Shown: piece after piece, positions 42,842 to 52,375 of the stretch | Numbering within the stretch: the stretch's first letter is position 1 | Layout: the number at the start of each line of letters is the position of its first letter | From: CAZPMO01 sp964587515 | GTDB lineage: Bacteria; Pseudomonadota; Alphaproteobacteria; MPNO01 | Reading direction: 5' to 3' | DNA: 64,000 bases | Assembly (NCBI GenBank): GCA_964587515.1 | Contig: CAZPMO010000004.1 | Span: 1-64,000, forward strand | Program-made: the position numbers and the translations under genes | The notes under the pieces: model-generated | Told to the model about the DNA's origin: nothing | Seen by the model: the letters and a program-made list of their open reading frames with translations, nothing else | The model's database searches: none

Positions 42842-43594
42842 ATGACCGTAAATGCGATCGGCAAACGGACCGCCGAGGAAATCGTCGCGCTGCGCGAGCG
42901 TTGGCACACCAAGAACCATCCCTTTTATCTGGGTTTCCTGGAAGGCGAGATCGGGCTGCTGCCCATGGCGCGGCTGATGGCGCAGCATTTTCATCATGTG
43001 GCGCGCGTCCTGCCCGCCTTCGGCATCGCTTATTACCGCGCGCCGCCCGAGGCGCGACGTTTTCTGCTGGAAAACATTGCCGAGGAAGAAGGCATGATGG
43101 CGGGCCCCGGCGACGGTCGCGAGCCCCATGATCACCAGGAGCTGATCATGGATTACTGCCTCGCCGCCGGGATGACGCGCGAAGAGGTCGAGAATACCGA
43201 GCAGCTCGCGTCGTGGCGCGCGCGGTCGTACTTCTACATCAACACCATCCGCGACGAGCCGATCGGCGTGGTGCTGGCCTATGGCGCGACCCAGGAGGGC
43301 CAGCAGCCGGCCCTGAACGGCGAGCGCTGCCTGCCGGCGTTCGAAAAGTTCCATGGATTCACCATGGATTCGCCCGAAATCGGCTTTTTTTCCGAACATC
43401 TGGTGGCAGACGCCGACCATTCCAGCCGCCAGCTCACACTGGTGGAAAAGCTGATCACGTCCGAGGAATTGCGCGTGCGCGCGCTTGAAATCGCCGAGAT
43501 CGCCGTCAAGACCCGCTGGGCCTGCGTCAGCGAAACCCACCGGACGGAGGTATTGGGACAGTCCGATCCGCTGCCCCCCGGTCTCGCCGCCTGA
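42842..43594 (+). CDS. Haem-oxygenase-fold iron-containing redox enzyme (PqqC/TenA-like)
   Basis: A 250-residue helical protein similar in pattern to PqqC/CADD-type iron enzymes. Likely metal or active-site residues are the histidines of MAQHFHHVARVLPAF (about 47-61), ENIAEEEGM (about 80-88), HDHQELI (about 98-104), and the DADHSSRQ segment (about 200). It has no signal peptide. Family members include thiaminase-like and diiron-type oxidases, so the reaction is open. It shares an operon with the Bcr/CflA exporter 7 bases downstream, perhaps making and exporting a small molecule (inference). Confidence 0.82.
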   Translation: MTVNAIGKRTAEEIVALRERWHTKNHPFYLGFLEGEIGLLPMARLMAQHFHHVARVLPAFGIAYYRAPPEARRFLLENIAEEEGMMAGPGDGREPHDHQELIMDYCLAAGMTREEVENTEQLASWRARSYFYINTIRDEPIGVVLAYGATQEGQQPALNGERCLPAFEKFHGFTMDSPEIGFFSEHLVADADHSSRQLTLVEKLITSEELRVRALEIAEIAVKTRWACVSETHRTEVLGQSDPLPPGLAA

Positions 43595-43600
43595 GGGCGC

Positions 43601-44845
43601 GTGACCGAAAATTCCGCCCCGGGGGCGCCGGGCGACGCGGTTCGCCTCGGTCCCCGCATGCTGATCCTGTTGATTTCGTCGCTGGTCGCCGTCGGCGCGC
43701 TGGCGATCGATCTCTACATCCCGTCCTTCCCGGCCATGGCGGCCGATCTCGCCGCCGATCCGACGCGGGTCGAACTCACCATGGGCGCGTTCCTGATGGG
43801 CTACGCCCTGTCCCAGCTTGTCTATGGGCCGCTCTCCGATCGGTTCGGACGTCGTCACGTGCTGCTGCTCGGCATGGTGATCTTCGTTCTCTCCAGCTTC
43901 GCATGCGCCTTCGCGCCCGATGTGGACACTCTGATCGCGCTCAGGTTTCTCCAGGCATTCGGCGCGTGCGCCGGACCGGCGGTGGGCCGCGCCCTGGTGC
44001 GCGATCTCTACGAGCTGGAACAGGCGGCGCGGGTGTTCGCCTATATAGCCATGGTGATGATCATCGTGCCGATTTTGGCACCGCTGCTGGGCGCCTGGTT
44101 CGAGATCCTTTTCGGCTGGCGCGCCCATTTCGCTTTCATGACGCTGGCCGGAATGCTCCTGCTGGCCGCCTCATACGCCTGCCTGGGCGAGACCAACCGG
44201 TTTCGTGATCCGACCGCGACACGGCCGGCCCAAATGGCGCGCAACTATTTCGAGTTGCTGAGCAATGCGCGATTCATGGGTTATTCGCTTTCCATCGCTT
44301 TTGCGTTCGCCGGGGTATTCGCCTTCGTAACCGCGTCGTCGTTCGTGCTGATCGAGCTGCTGGCGCTCGATCCCAGGGTATACGCCTTGCTGTTCGGACT
44401 GACCGCGATGGGCTACGCGGCGGGATCTTATCTGTCGACCCGCCTGATCCCGAGAATCGGCTTCGATGCGACGATATTTCTCGGCGGCGCGATCTTTCTG
44501 GTCTCGGCGGTGGTCATGCATGGGCTTGCCGTCGGCGGCATATTCAACGCGACCGCGATCTGCGTGCCGATGACCGCCCTCAGCATCGGCAACGGCATGA
44601 TGATCCCCAACTGTCAGGCCGGCGCGATCGCGCCGTTTCCCCGAATGGCTGGCGCGGCCGCCGCCATGATGGGGTTCATGTCCATGGGCGGCGCCGGGAT
44701 CGGCGGCGCGTTGGTCGCGCGGTTTCATGACGGCACGCAATTGCCGATGACGTTCGCCAGCCTGATCGGCGGGATCGGGATGGTGATGGTTTTTTACGGG
44801 CTGGTCTGGCGCCGCCGCGCCGCCGTTGCCGCCGCCGGAAGTTAG
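43601..44845 (+). CDS. MFS multidrug efflux transporter, Bcr/CflA family
   Basis: A 414-residue inner-membrane protein with 12 predicted helices. The Bcr/CflA signature IDLYIPSFPAMAADL (about residues 42-56) and the MFS loop motif YGPLSDRFGRRHVLLLG (about 76-92) are clear, followed by RALVRDLYE (motif B-like). It exports small hydrophobic or peptide-like compounds using the proton gradient. The start is GTG, 6 bases after the iron-enzyme stop codon. Its stop codon overlaps that of the convergent penicillin-binding protein gene. Confidence 0.93.
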   Translation: MTENSAPGAPGDAVRLGPRMLILLISSLVAVGALAIDLYIPSFPAMAADLAADPTRVELTMGAFLMGYALSQLVYGPLSDRFGRRHVLLLGMVIFVLSSFACAFAPDVDTLIALRFLQAFGACAGPAVGRALVRDLYELEQAARVFAYIAMVMIIVPILAPLLGAWFEILFGWRAHFAFMTLAGMLLLAASYACLGETNRFRDPTATRPAQMARNYFELLSNARFMGYSLSIAFAFAGVFAFVTASSFVLIELLALDPRVYALLFGLTAMGYAAGSYLSTRLIPRIGFDATIFLGGAIFLVSAVVMHGLAVGGIFNATAICVPMTALSIGNGMMIPNCQAGAIAPFPRMAGAAAAMMGFMSMGGAGIGGALVARFHDGTQLPMTFASLIGGIGMVMVFYGLVWRRRAAVAAAGS

Positions 44846-46752
44846 CGCGGCAGGCTGCCGCCTTCTTCGTGCCCGGCTTCGCGCCCGGGTTCACGCAAGC
44901 GTTGTCCGGCGACCGGCAAGCGCCGCGCCGGGCGGCCTTTCAGGGCATCGCGCATGAAACTCCGCCACAACCGCGCCGGCATGCCGCCGCCGGTGACGCG
45001 GCGCATCGGTCGGTCGTCGTCATTGCCGACCCAGACCCCGGCCACCAGATCGGCGGTATAGCCGATGAACCAGGCGTCGCGGGAATCCTGGCTGGTTCCG
45101 GTCTTGCCGGCGGCCGGGCGGCCGATCCGCGCATTGCGTCCGGTGCCCGACGCGATCACGCCCCTCAGCATGTCGTTGAGGGCGGTCACATGTCGCGGTG
45201 CGATGACCGCGCCGCCGCCGGACCCTTCGCGGCGGTACAGCACGTCACCCGCGGAATCGCGAATTTCCAGGATTCCATACGGCCAGACGGCGCGGCCGCG
45301 ATTGGTCAACGCACCATAGGCGGCGGTGAGTTCAAGCAACGAAACCTCGGACGCACCGAGGGCGAGGCTGGGATGGGATTTCAACGGGCTGGTTATGCCG
45401 AGCCGGCGCGCCGCCGCGATCACGTTGGCGCGTCCGGCGCGTTCGCTGATTTTCACGGCGACCGTATTCAGCGATTTGGCCAGTGCGCGCTTCACGGTGA
45501 TCTTGCCGCGAAACTTGCCGTCGTAGTTGCGCGGCCACCATCCATCGACGGTGATCGGTTCATCGATGATTCGCTCGTTCGGGCCGATCCCGGCCTCCAG
45601 CCCCGCGAGATAGACGAACAGCTTGAACGCCGAGCCGGGCTGACGGCGCGCCTGGGTGGCGCGATTGAACTGGCTGGTTCCGTAATCGATGCCACCAACC
45701 AGCGCACGCACCGCGCCGTCGGGCGCCAGCGCGACCAGGGCCGCCTGGGACGCCCGACCGCGCTTGCCTTCGCGTTTCACGGCCTCGGCCAAGCGCCGTT
45801 TCGCCGCCTTTTGCAAACGGGGCTCCATCGTGGTGACGACAATGAGATCTCGCCCGCCGCCGCCGACGAAGCCCCGAGCGCGGTCCAGCACCCAGTCCGC
45901 GAAATAGCGCGGCGCCGGGCCCAGCCGGTGGCGATAGCGCGGTGGCCGGCGCGCCGCGCGTTTCGCTTCCCGCGCGGTCAAAAAACCAGCGCCTTCCATT
46001 GCGCCCAGCACGATTTTCGCGCGCGCTGTCGCCGCTTTCGGGTTGTTCAGTGGCGAGTAGCGCGACGGCGCTTTCAACAGCCCGGCCAGAACCGCGGCCT
46101 CGGCCAGCGTCACGTCGCGCACCGATTTTCCGAAATAACGCCGCGCGGCGGCTTCCATCCCGTAGGTCGCCGAGCCCAGATAGACCCGGTTGGCGTAAAT
46201 CGCGAATATCTGCTGTTTTGAAAAGCGGGCTTCCAGCCAGAACGCGGCCAGCAATTCCTGCACTTTTCGGCGGATGGTGCGCTCCGGCGAAAGAAACAGA
46301 TTCTTGGCGAGCTGCTGGGTGAGAGTGCTGCCACCCTGGCGAACCGAGCCGGAGCGCAAATTGGCGATCATCGCGCGCGCCACCGCCCACGGATCGAAGC
46401 CGGCATGGTCGAAGAAACGACGATCCTCGGTCGCCACCACGGCCTGAATAAGATGCGGCGGCAGATCGTCGAAGGCGATCGGCCCGCCATGGGATTGCCC
46501 GTATCGGGCCAGTACGGCGCCGTTCTCGGCGACCAATGTCACGGAAGGCCGCCGGCCCGGCGTTTCGAGACGGCTGATATCGGGCAGGTCCCAGCCATAC
46601 CAGGCGGCCACGCCGACGAGCCCGAGCGCCAGCCAGACCGCCGCGATGAGCGCGTATTTGGCCGTGCGCCCGGCGAATTGCCAGCCTGTACGCGGCGGTG
46701 ACGTTTTCGGGCGTTTTTCCTTTTTGCCGCCCTTACTGGTTTCCTTAGCCAT
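44842..46752 (-). CDS. Class A penicillin-binding protein (transglycosylase/transpeptidase)
   Basis: A 636-residue bifunctional peptidoglycan synthase. A lysine-rich cytoplasmic start is followed by one membrane anchor (about 30-55). The GT51 domain shows EDRRFFDHAGFD with the catalytic glutamate (about 108-119) and GGSTLTQQLAKN (about 139-150). The transpeptidase domain shows the SxxK in PGSAFKLF (about 372), SLN (SxN) near 427, and KTGT near 550. It lacks the long insert of PBP1a with an OB domain, so it is a short class A type. It works at the septum or side wall in the periplasm. Confidence 0.94.
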   Translation of the reverse strand: MAKETSKGGKKEKRPKTSPPRTGWQFAGRTAKYALIAAVWLALGLVGVAAWYGWDLPDISRLETPGRRPSVTLVAENGAVLARYGQSHGGPIAFDDLPPHLIQAVVATEDRRFFDHAGFDPWAVARAMIANLRSGSVRQGGSTLTQQLAKNLFLSPERTIRRKVQELLAAFWLEARFSKQQIFAIYANRVYLGSATYGMEAAARRYFGKSVRDVTLAEAAVLAGLLKAPSRYSPLNNPKAATARAKIVLGAMEGAGFLTAREAKRAARRPPRYRHRLGPAPRYFADWVLDRARGFVGGGGRDLIVVTTMEPRLQKAAKRRLAEAVKREGKRGRASQAALVALAPDGAVRALVGGIDYGTSQFNRATQARRQPGSAFKLFVYLAGLEAGIGPNERIIDEPITVDGWWPRNYDGKFRGKITVKRALAKSLNTVAVKISERAGRANVIAAARRLGITSPLKSHPSLALGASEVSLLELTAAYGALTNRGRAVWPYGILEIRDSAGDVLYRREGSGGGAVIAPRHVTALNDMLRGVIASGTGRNARIGRPAAGKTGTSQDSRDAWFIGYTADLVAGVWVGNDDDRPMRRVTGGGMPARLWRSFMRDALKGRPARRLPVAGQRLREPGREAGHEEGGSLPR

Positions 46753-46818
46753 CCAATTGCGATAGTGGGTACGCGTAAGATTCGAGTGCTATTACCAATG
46801 TTCGGGGAAGGCAAGCGA

Positions 46819-47295
46819 ATGATCAACGTTCGCCCGGCGGAAAGCGACGACGCCGAAGCCGTTGCTCAAATGGCGCGCGCGCTCAGCCTCGCCGATGGCG
46901 GCCGCCCGTCGCGCTTCACGGCTGAAAATTTTCAGCAGGACGGCTTTGGCGCGAAGGCGGCTTTCCACGCGATGATCGCCGAATATGGCGGCGAAATCGC
47001 CGGTTATGCGATCACCTGTCCGGGTTACGACACCGACAGCGCGACGCGCGGCGTGTATCTGGCCGATCTTTATGTGGACGCCGCGTTCCGGCGGCGTGGC
47101 GTTGGCCGCGCGCTGGTCGTCGGCGTCGCCGCCCACAATCGCCAGCATGGCGCGCACTGGATGTTCTGGTCGGTACTGAAACGCAACCGCGCGGCGCGCC
47201 GGTTTTACAAGAAGCTGGCGGTCGAACTAAAAGATGTGGTGGTGTGCGCGGCATTCGGGCAGTCGTTCGACGCGCTTGCCGAAAAAGCGCCGTGA
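46819..47295 (+). CDS. GNAT family N-acetyltransferase
   Basis: A 158-residue acetyltransferase. The acetyl-CoA-binding motif reads DLYVDAAFRRRGVGRALV (about residues 76-93), followed by VLKRNRAARRFYKKLA, the usual motif B region. I chose the ATG at 46819 (MINVRPAESDD), preceded by gggaaggc; earlier in-frame starts at 46765 and 46798 are possible. The substrate is unknown. It is convergent with gyrB, 9 bases apart, and divergent from the penicillin-binding protein gene. Confidence 0.9.
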   Translation: MINVRPAESDDAEAVAQMARALSLADGGRPSRFTAENFQQDGFGAKAAFHAMIAEYGGEIAGYAITCPGYDTDSATRGVYLADLYVDAAFRRRGVGRALVVGVAAHNRQHGAHWMFWSVLKRNRAARRFYKKLAVELKDVVVCAAFGQSFDALAEKAP

Positions 47296-47304
47296 CCGCC
47301 GGCG

Positions 47305-49749
47305 TCAGACGTCGAGATTGACCACCTTGAGCGCGTTGGTCTGGATGAATTCGCGTCTGGGTTCGACGACGTCGCCCATCAGTGTGGAAAACATTTTCTC
47401 CGCGTCGTCGCCGTGATTCACCTTGACTCGCAACAGACGGCGCATATTCGGGTCGAGCGTGGTTTCCCAGAGCTGATCCGGGTTCATCTCGCCGAGGCCT
47501 TTATAGCGCTGGATGCCGACCCCCTTGCGGCCCAGGGCCAACACCGCATCAACCAGCCCGACCGGCCCGGTAATCCGGGATTCCTTGTCCTTCGTTTTCA
47601 ATGTGGCGGGACGGCTGTATACGCGTTGTAACTCCGGCGCCATTCCGTCGAGACGGTGCGCCTCGGCGCTCCGCATCAGCGCGCCGTCGACGGCGTGACG
47701 CTCTGTAACGCCGCGCAGCGTACGGGAAAAGGCGAACCCGTCGCCGTCGATCGTCTCGGCGGTCCAGCCACGCTCGGTCTCGGGCGCGAGCCCGTTAAGC
47801 CGGCGCGCAATGGCGTCGGCAACCTGTTCGGCCTGCTCGGGCGACGCCAGCAAATCCGGCTTGAAGGCGCCCAGGATCGCGGCCTGCTCCGCGACCTCGG
47901 TATTCGATAAGCGGCGGATCAGCGGCATCATCAGGCGTTTGGCGGCCAGCGCCTGGTCGACGGTATCGCGCAAATCGGCGCCGGCGATGCGGGCGCCTTC
48001 GGAGATTTCCAGCACACAATCCTTGGTGCCGGCCTCGATCAAATAGTTGTCGAGTTCGCCGTCATCCTTGAGATAGACGCCGCCATCGCCTTTCTTGGCG
48101 CGGTAAAGGGGCGGTTGCGCGATATACAGATGCCCGCGCTCGATGATCGGGGCCATTTGGCGGAAGAAAAACGTCAGCAGAAGCGTGCGGATGTGACTGC
48201 CGTCGACATCGGCGTCGGTCATGATGATGATCTTGTGATAGCGCAGTTTCTCGATGTTGAAATCCTCGGGACCAATGCCGGTGCCGAGCGCCGCGATCAG
48301 GGTGCCGATTTCGGCCGAGCCCAGCATCTTGTCGAAGCGCGCCCGCTCGACATTGAGAATTTTTCCCCTGAGCGGCAGGATCGCCTGGTTGCTCCGGTTG
48401 CGCGCCTGCTTGGCGGAGCCACCGGCCGAATCACCCTCGACGATGAACAGTTCCGATTGCGCCGGGTCGCGTTCCTGACAGTCGGCCAGCTTGCCGGGCA
48501 GCGTGGAAATATCGAGCGCGCCCTTGCGCCGCGTCAGTTCCCGGGCCTTGCGCGCGGCCTCGCGCGCGGCGGCTGCCTCGACCACCTTCGCGACTATTCT
48601 GCGAGCCTCTCCGGGATGTTCCTCGAACCATTGGCCGAGCTGTTCGCCGACCACGCTTTCCACGATCGGGCGGACCTCGGACGAGACCAGCTTGTCCTTG
48701 GTTTGTGACGAAAATTTCGGATCCGGCACTTTCACCGACATCACGCAGGTCAACCCCTCGCGCGCGTCATCGCCGCTCAGCGTGATCTTCTCCTTCTTCG
48801 ATATCCCGGCGGATGTCGCATAGGCGTTGACGGTACGCGTTAGCGCACCGCGAAAGCCCGCAAGATGCGTGCCGCCGTCGCTTTGAGGGATCGTATTGGT
48901 GAAGCACAGCATGGTCTCGTGATAGCTGTCGGACCATTCCAGCGCGACTTCGACGGTAATGCCGTCAACTTCTCCGGTGATGGCGATCGGCGGCGTGAAC
49001 AGCGGCGTCTTTCCCTCATCCAAATGGGTGACGAAGGCCTCGATGCCGCCTTCGTACTGCAACTCGATCACATTGGGCTCGACACCGCGCGCGTCGGTCA
49101 ACACCAGCAGCACGCCGGAATTCAGGAACGCGAGTTCGCGCAGCCGGTGTTCCAGCGTTGAAAAGTTGAAATCCGTCATGGTGAAGGTCTCGGGCGACGG
49201 CGAGAAGGTGATCTCGGTCCCGGTGAGGTCTCCAGCGTCGCCGACCTCGGCCAACGGGGCCTCCGCGACCCCGTCGACGAACCGTATGAGATGTTCCTTG
49301 CCGGCGCGCCGGACGCGCAGGTCCAGCGAATTTGAAAGCGCGTTGACCACGGATACGCCCACGCCGTGGAGTCCGCCCGACACCTTGTAGGAGTTCTGGT
49401 CGAACTTCCCGCCGGCGTGAAGCTGGGTCATGATGACTTCGGCGGCGGAAATGCCCTCTTCTTCGTGAATTTCCACCGGAATGCCGCGCCCATCGTCGGA
49501 AACCGTGACCGTGCCGTCGCCGTTCAGCGTGACCTCAATACGATTGCAGTGACCGGCGAGCGCCTCGTCGATGGCGTTGTCGACGACCTCATAGACCATA
49601 TGATGCAATCCGGAACCATCGTCGGTATCGCCGATATACATGCCGGGCCGCTTGCGCACGGCCTCCAGTCCCCGCAAAACCTTGATGGAATCGGCGCCAT
49701 ATTCTTCATCGGGAAGATTGGGCTGCGGCACGTCCGCGGGAGGAGTCAT
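47305..49749 (-). CDS. gyrB: DNA gyrase subunit B
   Basis: An 814-residue type IIA topoisomerase subunit. It shows the GHKL ATPase residues (VVDNAIDEALAGHC, DDGRGIPVEIH, GGLHGVGVSVVNALS), the TOPRIM signature EGDSAGGSAKQARNRSNQAILPLRGKILN (about 430-458, quoted in part: EGDSAGGSAKQARNRS) and IMTDADVDGSHIRTLLL. The C-terminal QRYKGLGEMNPDQLWETT is the classical gyrase B ending. It introduces negative supercoils together with GyrA, which is not in the window. It is the last gene of the dnaA-dnaN-recF-gyrB order on the minus strand. Confidence 0.98.
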   Translation of the reverse strand: MTPPADVPQPNLPDEEYGADSIKVLRGLEAVRKRPGMYIGDTDDGSGLHHMVYEVVDNAIDEALAGHCNRIEVTLNGDGTVTVSDDGRGIPVEIHEEEGISAAEVIMTQLHAGGKFDQNSYKVSGGLHGVGVSVVNALSNSLDLRVRRAGKEHLIRFVDGVAEAPLAEVGDAGDLTGTEITFSPSPETFTMTDFNFSTLEHRLRELAFLNSGVLLVLTDARGVEPNVIELQYEGGIEAFVTHLDEGKTPLFTPPIAITGEVDGITVEVALEWSDSYHETMLCFTNTIPQSDGGTHLAGFRGALTRTVNAYATSAGISKKEKITLSGDDAREGLTCVMSVKVPDPKFSSQTKDKLVSSEVRPIVESVVGEQLGQWFEEHPGEARRIVAKVVEAAAAREAARKARELTRRKGALDISTLPGKLADCQERDPAQSELFIVEGDSAGGSAKQARNRSNQAILPLRGKILNVERARFDKMLGSAEIGTLIAALGTGIGPEDFNIEKLRYHKIIIMTDADVDGSHIRTLLLTFFFRQMAPIIERGHLYIAQPPLYRAKKGDGGVYLKDDGELDNYLIEAGTKDCVLEISEGARIAGADLRDTVDQALAAKRLMMPLIRRLSNTEVAEQAAILGAFKPDLLASPEQAEQVADAIARRLNGLAPETERGWTAETIDGDGFAFSRTLRGVTERHAVDGALMRSAEAHRLDGMAPELQRVYSRPATLKTKDKESRITGPVGLVDAVLALGRKGVGIQRYKGLGEMNPDQLWETTLDPNMRRLLRVKVNHGDDAEKMFSTLMGDVVEPRREFIQTNALKVVNLDV

Positions 49750-49803
49750 GTTGTGCTCCGGTTGATCAATCCAGTTTCGCCCAAGGGCGTTTCAATCGGC
49801 ATT

Positions 49804-50997
49804 TCATTCCACTACCGTAACGGCGGCGTCGGCGACGCGAAAACGCTGGGCGCGGGCGCCGAGTGGCGCAAACACATCAAGATCGGTGCCCGTCATCCAG
49901 GTCTGCGCGCCGATGTCGCAGATTTCGTCGAACAAGGCTTCGCGACGTTCAGCGTCGAGATGGGCCGCGACCTCGTCCAGCAGCATTAGCGGCGCGGCAC
50001 CGCGTTCAAGCGATTGCAGCCGCGCGTTGGCGAGCACGATACTGATCAGCAGCGCCTTTTGTTCACCGCTCGAGCAGCGCGCCGCCGGAATATCCTTCGC
50101 CATGTGGCGGCAAAGCAGGTCGCTGCGGTGGACGCCAAACGTGGCGCGACCGGCATCTGAGTCACGCGGGCGTGTTTCAGCCAAGCGCAGGCGGAATGAA
50201 TCTTCCACATCCAGAGCCGACATGCCGTCGAACCATTCCTCGACATCTCCTTCGATCGACAGTCCAGCCACCGGGAACGGGCCGGCCCCAAGCGCGCAAG
50301 CGGCATTGAGCCGTGCGATGAAAGCGAGCCGGGCGGCGGCGGCGGCGACACCGTGCCGCGCCATACGGTCCTCCAGCGCGGCCAGCCAGGCCGGGTCCGG
50401 CGCGCCGCGGAAGCGGCCGTCGCGCAGCAACCGCGCGCGCTCGCGCATCGCGCGCTCATACTGGGACAGGCGCTCGGCATGGGCCGGATCGAAGCCATAA
50501 ATCAGCCGGTCGAGAAAGCGCCGCCGGTCGGAGCGCCCGTCCGAGAACAGGCGATCCATTTCCGGCGTCAACCAGGGCGCGCTGATGCGCTCGCCCAGCG
50601 CGGTCTGGCTTCGCGCTTCATTGCCGTCGATCTTCACGACCCGTCGCCGCGGCGCGCCGTCTTCGCCGGGCGCCAGACCGGTGCCGATCTCGAGCGTCTC
50701 ACCGCCGACCGAGAGCGAAGCCGCGACCGCCCAGGGAGCGCCTGGCCCATCGGCGGCGCCGGGTTCACGCCGGCTGGCCTCGTGGAGCCGCGCCCGCCGC
50801 AGGCCGCGCCCCGGAACCAGAAACGACAACGCTTCCAAAAGGTTGGTCTTGCCCGCGCCATTCGCGCCGGCGAGCACCACGGGGCTTTCGCCGATTTCCA
50901 GGCGCAGTGCTTCGTAACAGCGGAAATCGGTCAGAACGAGCCGCTTCACCGCAATCCGAGCCGCCGACGACGCTTCGGCCGACATTTCGGACGTCAA
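49804..50997 (-). CDS. recF: DNA replication/repair protein RecF
   Basis: A 397-residue SMC-like ATPase that helps load RecA at gaps. It has the Walker A GANGAGKTNLLEALSFL (about 44-60), a signature SSGEQKALLISIVLANA (about 305-321) and Walker B PLMLLDEVAAHLD (about 339-351). Residues 1-17 before the conserved VKRLVLTDFRCYE are variable, so a later start is possible (for example MSAEASSAARI). It starts 29 bases after dnaN and is probably co-transcribed with it. Confidence 0.96.
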   Translation of the reverse strand: MTSEMSAEASSAARIAVKRLVLTDFRCYEALRLEIGESPVVLAGANGAGKTNLLEALSFLVPGRGLRRARLHEASRREPGAADGPGAPWAVAASLSVGGETLEIGTGLAPGEDGAPRRRVVKIDGNEARSQTALGERISAPWLTPEMDRLFSDGRSDRRRFLDRLIYGFDPAHAERLSQYERAMRERARLLRDGRFRGAPDPAWLAALEDRMARHGVAAAAARLAFIARLNAACALGAGPFPVAGLSIEGDVEEWFDGMSALDVEDSFRLRLAETRPRDSDAGRATFGVHRSDLLCRHMAKDIPAARCSSGEQKALLISIVLANARLQSLERGAAPLMLLDEVAAHLDAERREALFDEICDIGAQTWMTGTDLDVFAPLGARAQRFRVADAAVTVVE

Positions 50998-51026
50998 TGA
51001 ATAAAGACCAGCCAGCGCCGTCGCCC

Positions 51027-52142
51027 CTAAACCCGCATCGGCATCAAAACATATAACGCGCCGGGGTCCGCGGCATCGCGAACCAGCGTCGGCGAGGCCC
51101 CGTCGGAAAGCATGAAACGCGCGCCCTCGCCTTCAATCTGTTGTGTAATATCAAGCAGATAGCGAGAGTTGAAGCCGATTTCAAGTGGCCCGTCTGAATA
51201 GTCGACCTCGATTTCCTCCGATGCGCTGCCGGTCTCCGGACTGGTCGCCGAAAGCACCAGGCTGCCCTGGTCCAGCGACAGTTTTACCGCCCGCGTCTTT
51301 TCGGTCGATATGGTCGACACCAGATCAACGGCCTGCGCGAATTTCTCGCGATCAACCTGAAGCGCCTTGTCGTTGGCGAAGGGAATCACGCGATCATAAT
51401 CGGGGAACGTGCCGTCAATGAGCTTCGATGTGAGCACCACCCCATCGAACGCGAAGCGAATTTTTGTATCGGACAGCGAAATCTCCACATCGCCCCCGAC
51501 CTCGTCGATCAGCTTGCGCGCTTCATTGACCGTCTTTCTCGGGACAATCACGCTCGGGATTTCCTCGGCGCCGCTGGGCAACGGCATTTCGACCCGCGCC
51601 AGCCGGTGTCCGTCCGTCGCCACCACGCGCAGCACCCTGGTGCCATCGCTGTCGGCGGGATGCAGATATATGCCGTTCAGGTAGTAGCGCGTTTCCTCGG
51701 TCGACATGGCGAACCGGGTGCGATCGATCAGCCCGCCCAGCGCCTCGCCCGAAAGGGTGAAGCCGTGCGGCAAGTCACCGTCGGCCATGACCGGGAAATC
51801 CTCGCTCGGCAAGGTCGCGAGCGTGAGCTTCGACCGGCCGGAACGGATCATCAACTGGTTTTCGCCGCCGCTGCCGATTTCGATCTGCGCACCTTCCGGC
51901 AGTTTGCGCACGATATCGTACAGGGTATGCGCGGACACGGTGGTCGCGCCGTCCTGGGTCACGTCGCCGGGAAGATTTTCCACGATCGCAATGTCCATGT
52001 CGGTCGCGGTCATGCCAAGCATCCCGTCACGCGCGCTCAACAGCACGTTGGACAAAATCGGGATGGTGGTGCGACGTTCGACGACGCCATGCACATGCGC
52101 CAGCGACTTCAGCAGTGAGCTGCGTTCGATGGTCAGTTTCAT
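51027..52142 (-). CDS. dnaN: DNA polymerase III beta subunit (sliding clamp)
   Basis: A 371-residue clamp with three similar domains. Recognisable parts are MKLTIERSSLLKSLAHVHGVVERRTTIPILSN (in part: VVERRTTIPILSNVLL), the SGGENQLMIRSGRSKL segment, TDGHRLARVEMPLPSG and the C-terminal YVLMPMRV. It encircles DNA and tethers the polymerase. The length is normal. It lies 233 bases downstream of dnaA in the same direction. Confidence 0.98.
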   Translation of the reverse strand: MKLTIERSSLLKSLAHVHGVVERRTTIPILSNVLLSARDGMLGMTATDMDIAIVENLPGDVTQDGATTVSAHTLYDIVRKLPEGAQIEIGSGGENQLMIRSGRSKLTLATLPSEDFPVMADGDLPHGFTLSGEALGGLIDRTRFAMSTEETRYYLNGIYLHPADSDGTRVLRVVATDGHRLARVEMPLPSGAEEIPSVIVPRKTVNEARKLIDEVGGDVEISLSDTKIRFAFDGVVLTSKLIDGTFPDYDRVIPFANDKALQVDREKFAQAVDLVSTISTEKTRAVKLSLDQGSLVLSATSPETGSASEEIEVDYSDGPLEIGFNSRYLLDITQQIEGEGARFMLSDGASPTLVRDAADPGALYVLMPMRV

Positions 52143-52375
52143 GGTTTCAAGCTGCCGCTGTTATGGGCTGAAAATATGGTTTCGGGAGGTTACGAAGCCC
52201 CTTCGCGCGCCGCGACAAGACGAGAATTCACTTCATCGATTCCACGGTTCGCGAGACGGTCCCCAACCACCCATTCGCAGTACGGAGATTATAGCACAAG
52301 CCGTTGGATTCCGAACAGGTTTCGGACCCGATTTATAACAGATTTAGAGCGAATCAGCGGCGATTCGCGAGCCGG
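52143..52375. promoter_or_regulatory. dnaA-dnaN intergenic region
   Basis: A 233-base spacer that probably carries a dnaN promoter. I searched by eye for DnaA boxes (TTATNCACA) and found only a poor match (ttatagcaca, about 52288-52297). No tandem AT-rich 13-mers are evident. It is therefore not a convincing origin. Confidence 0.45.
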
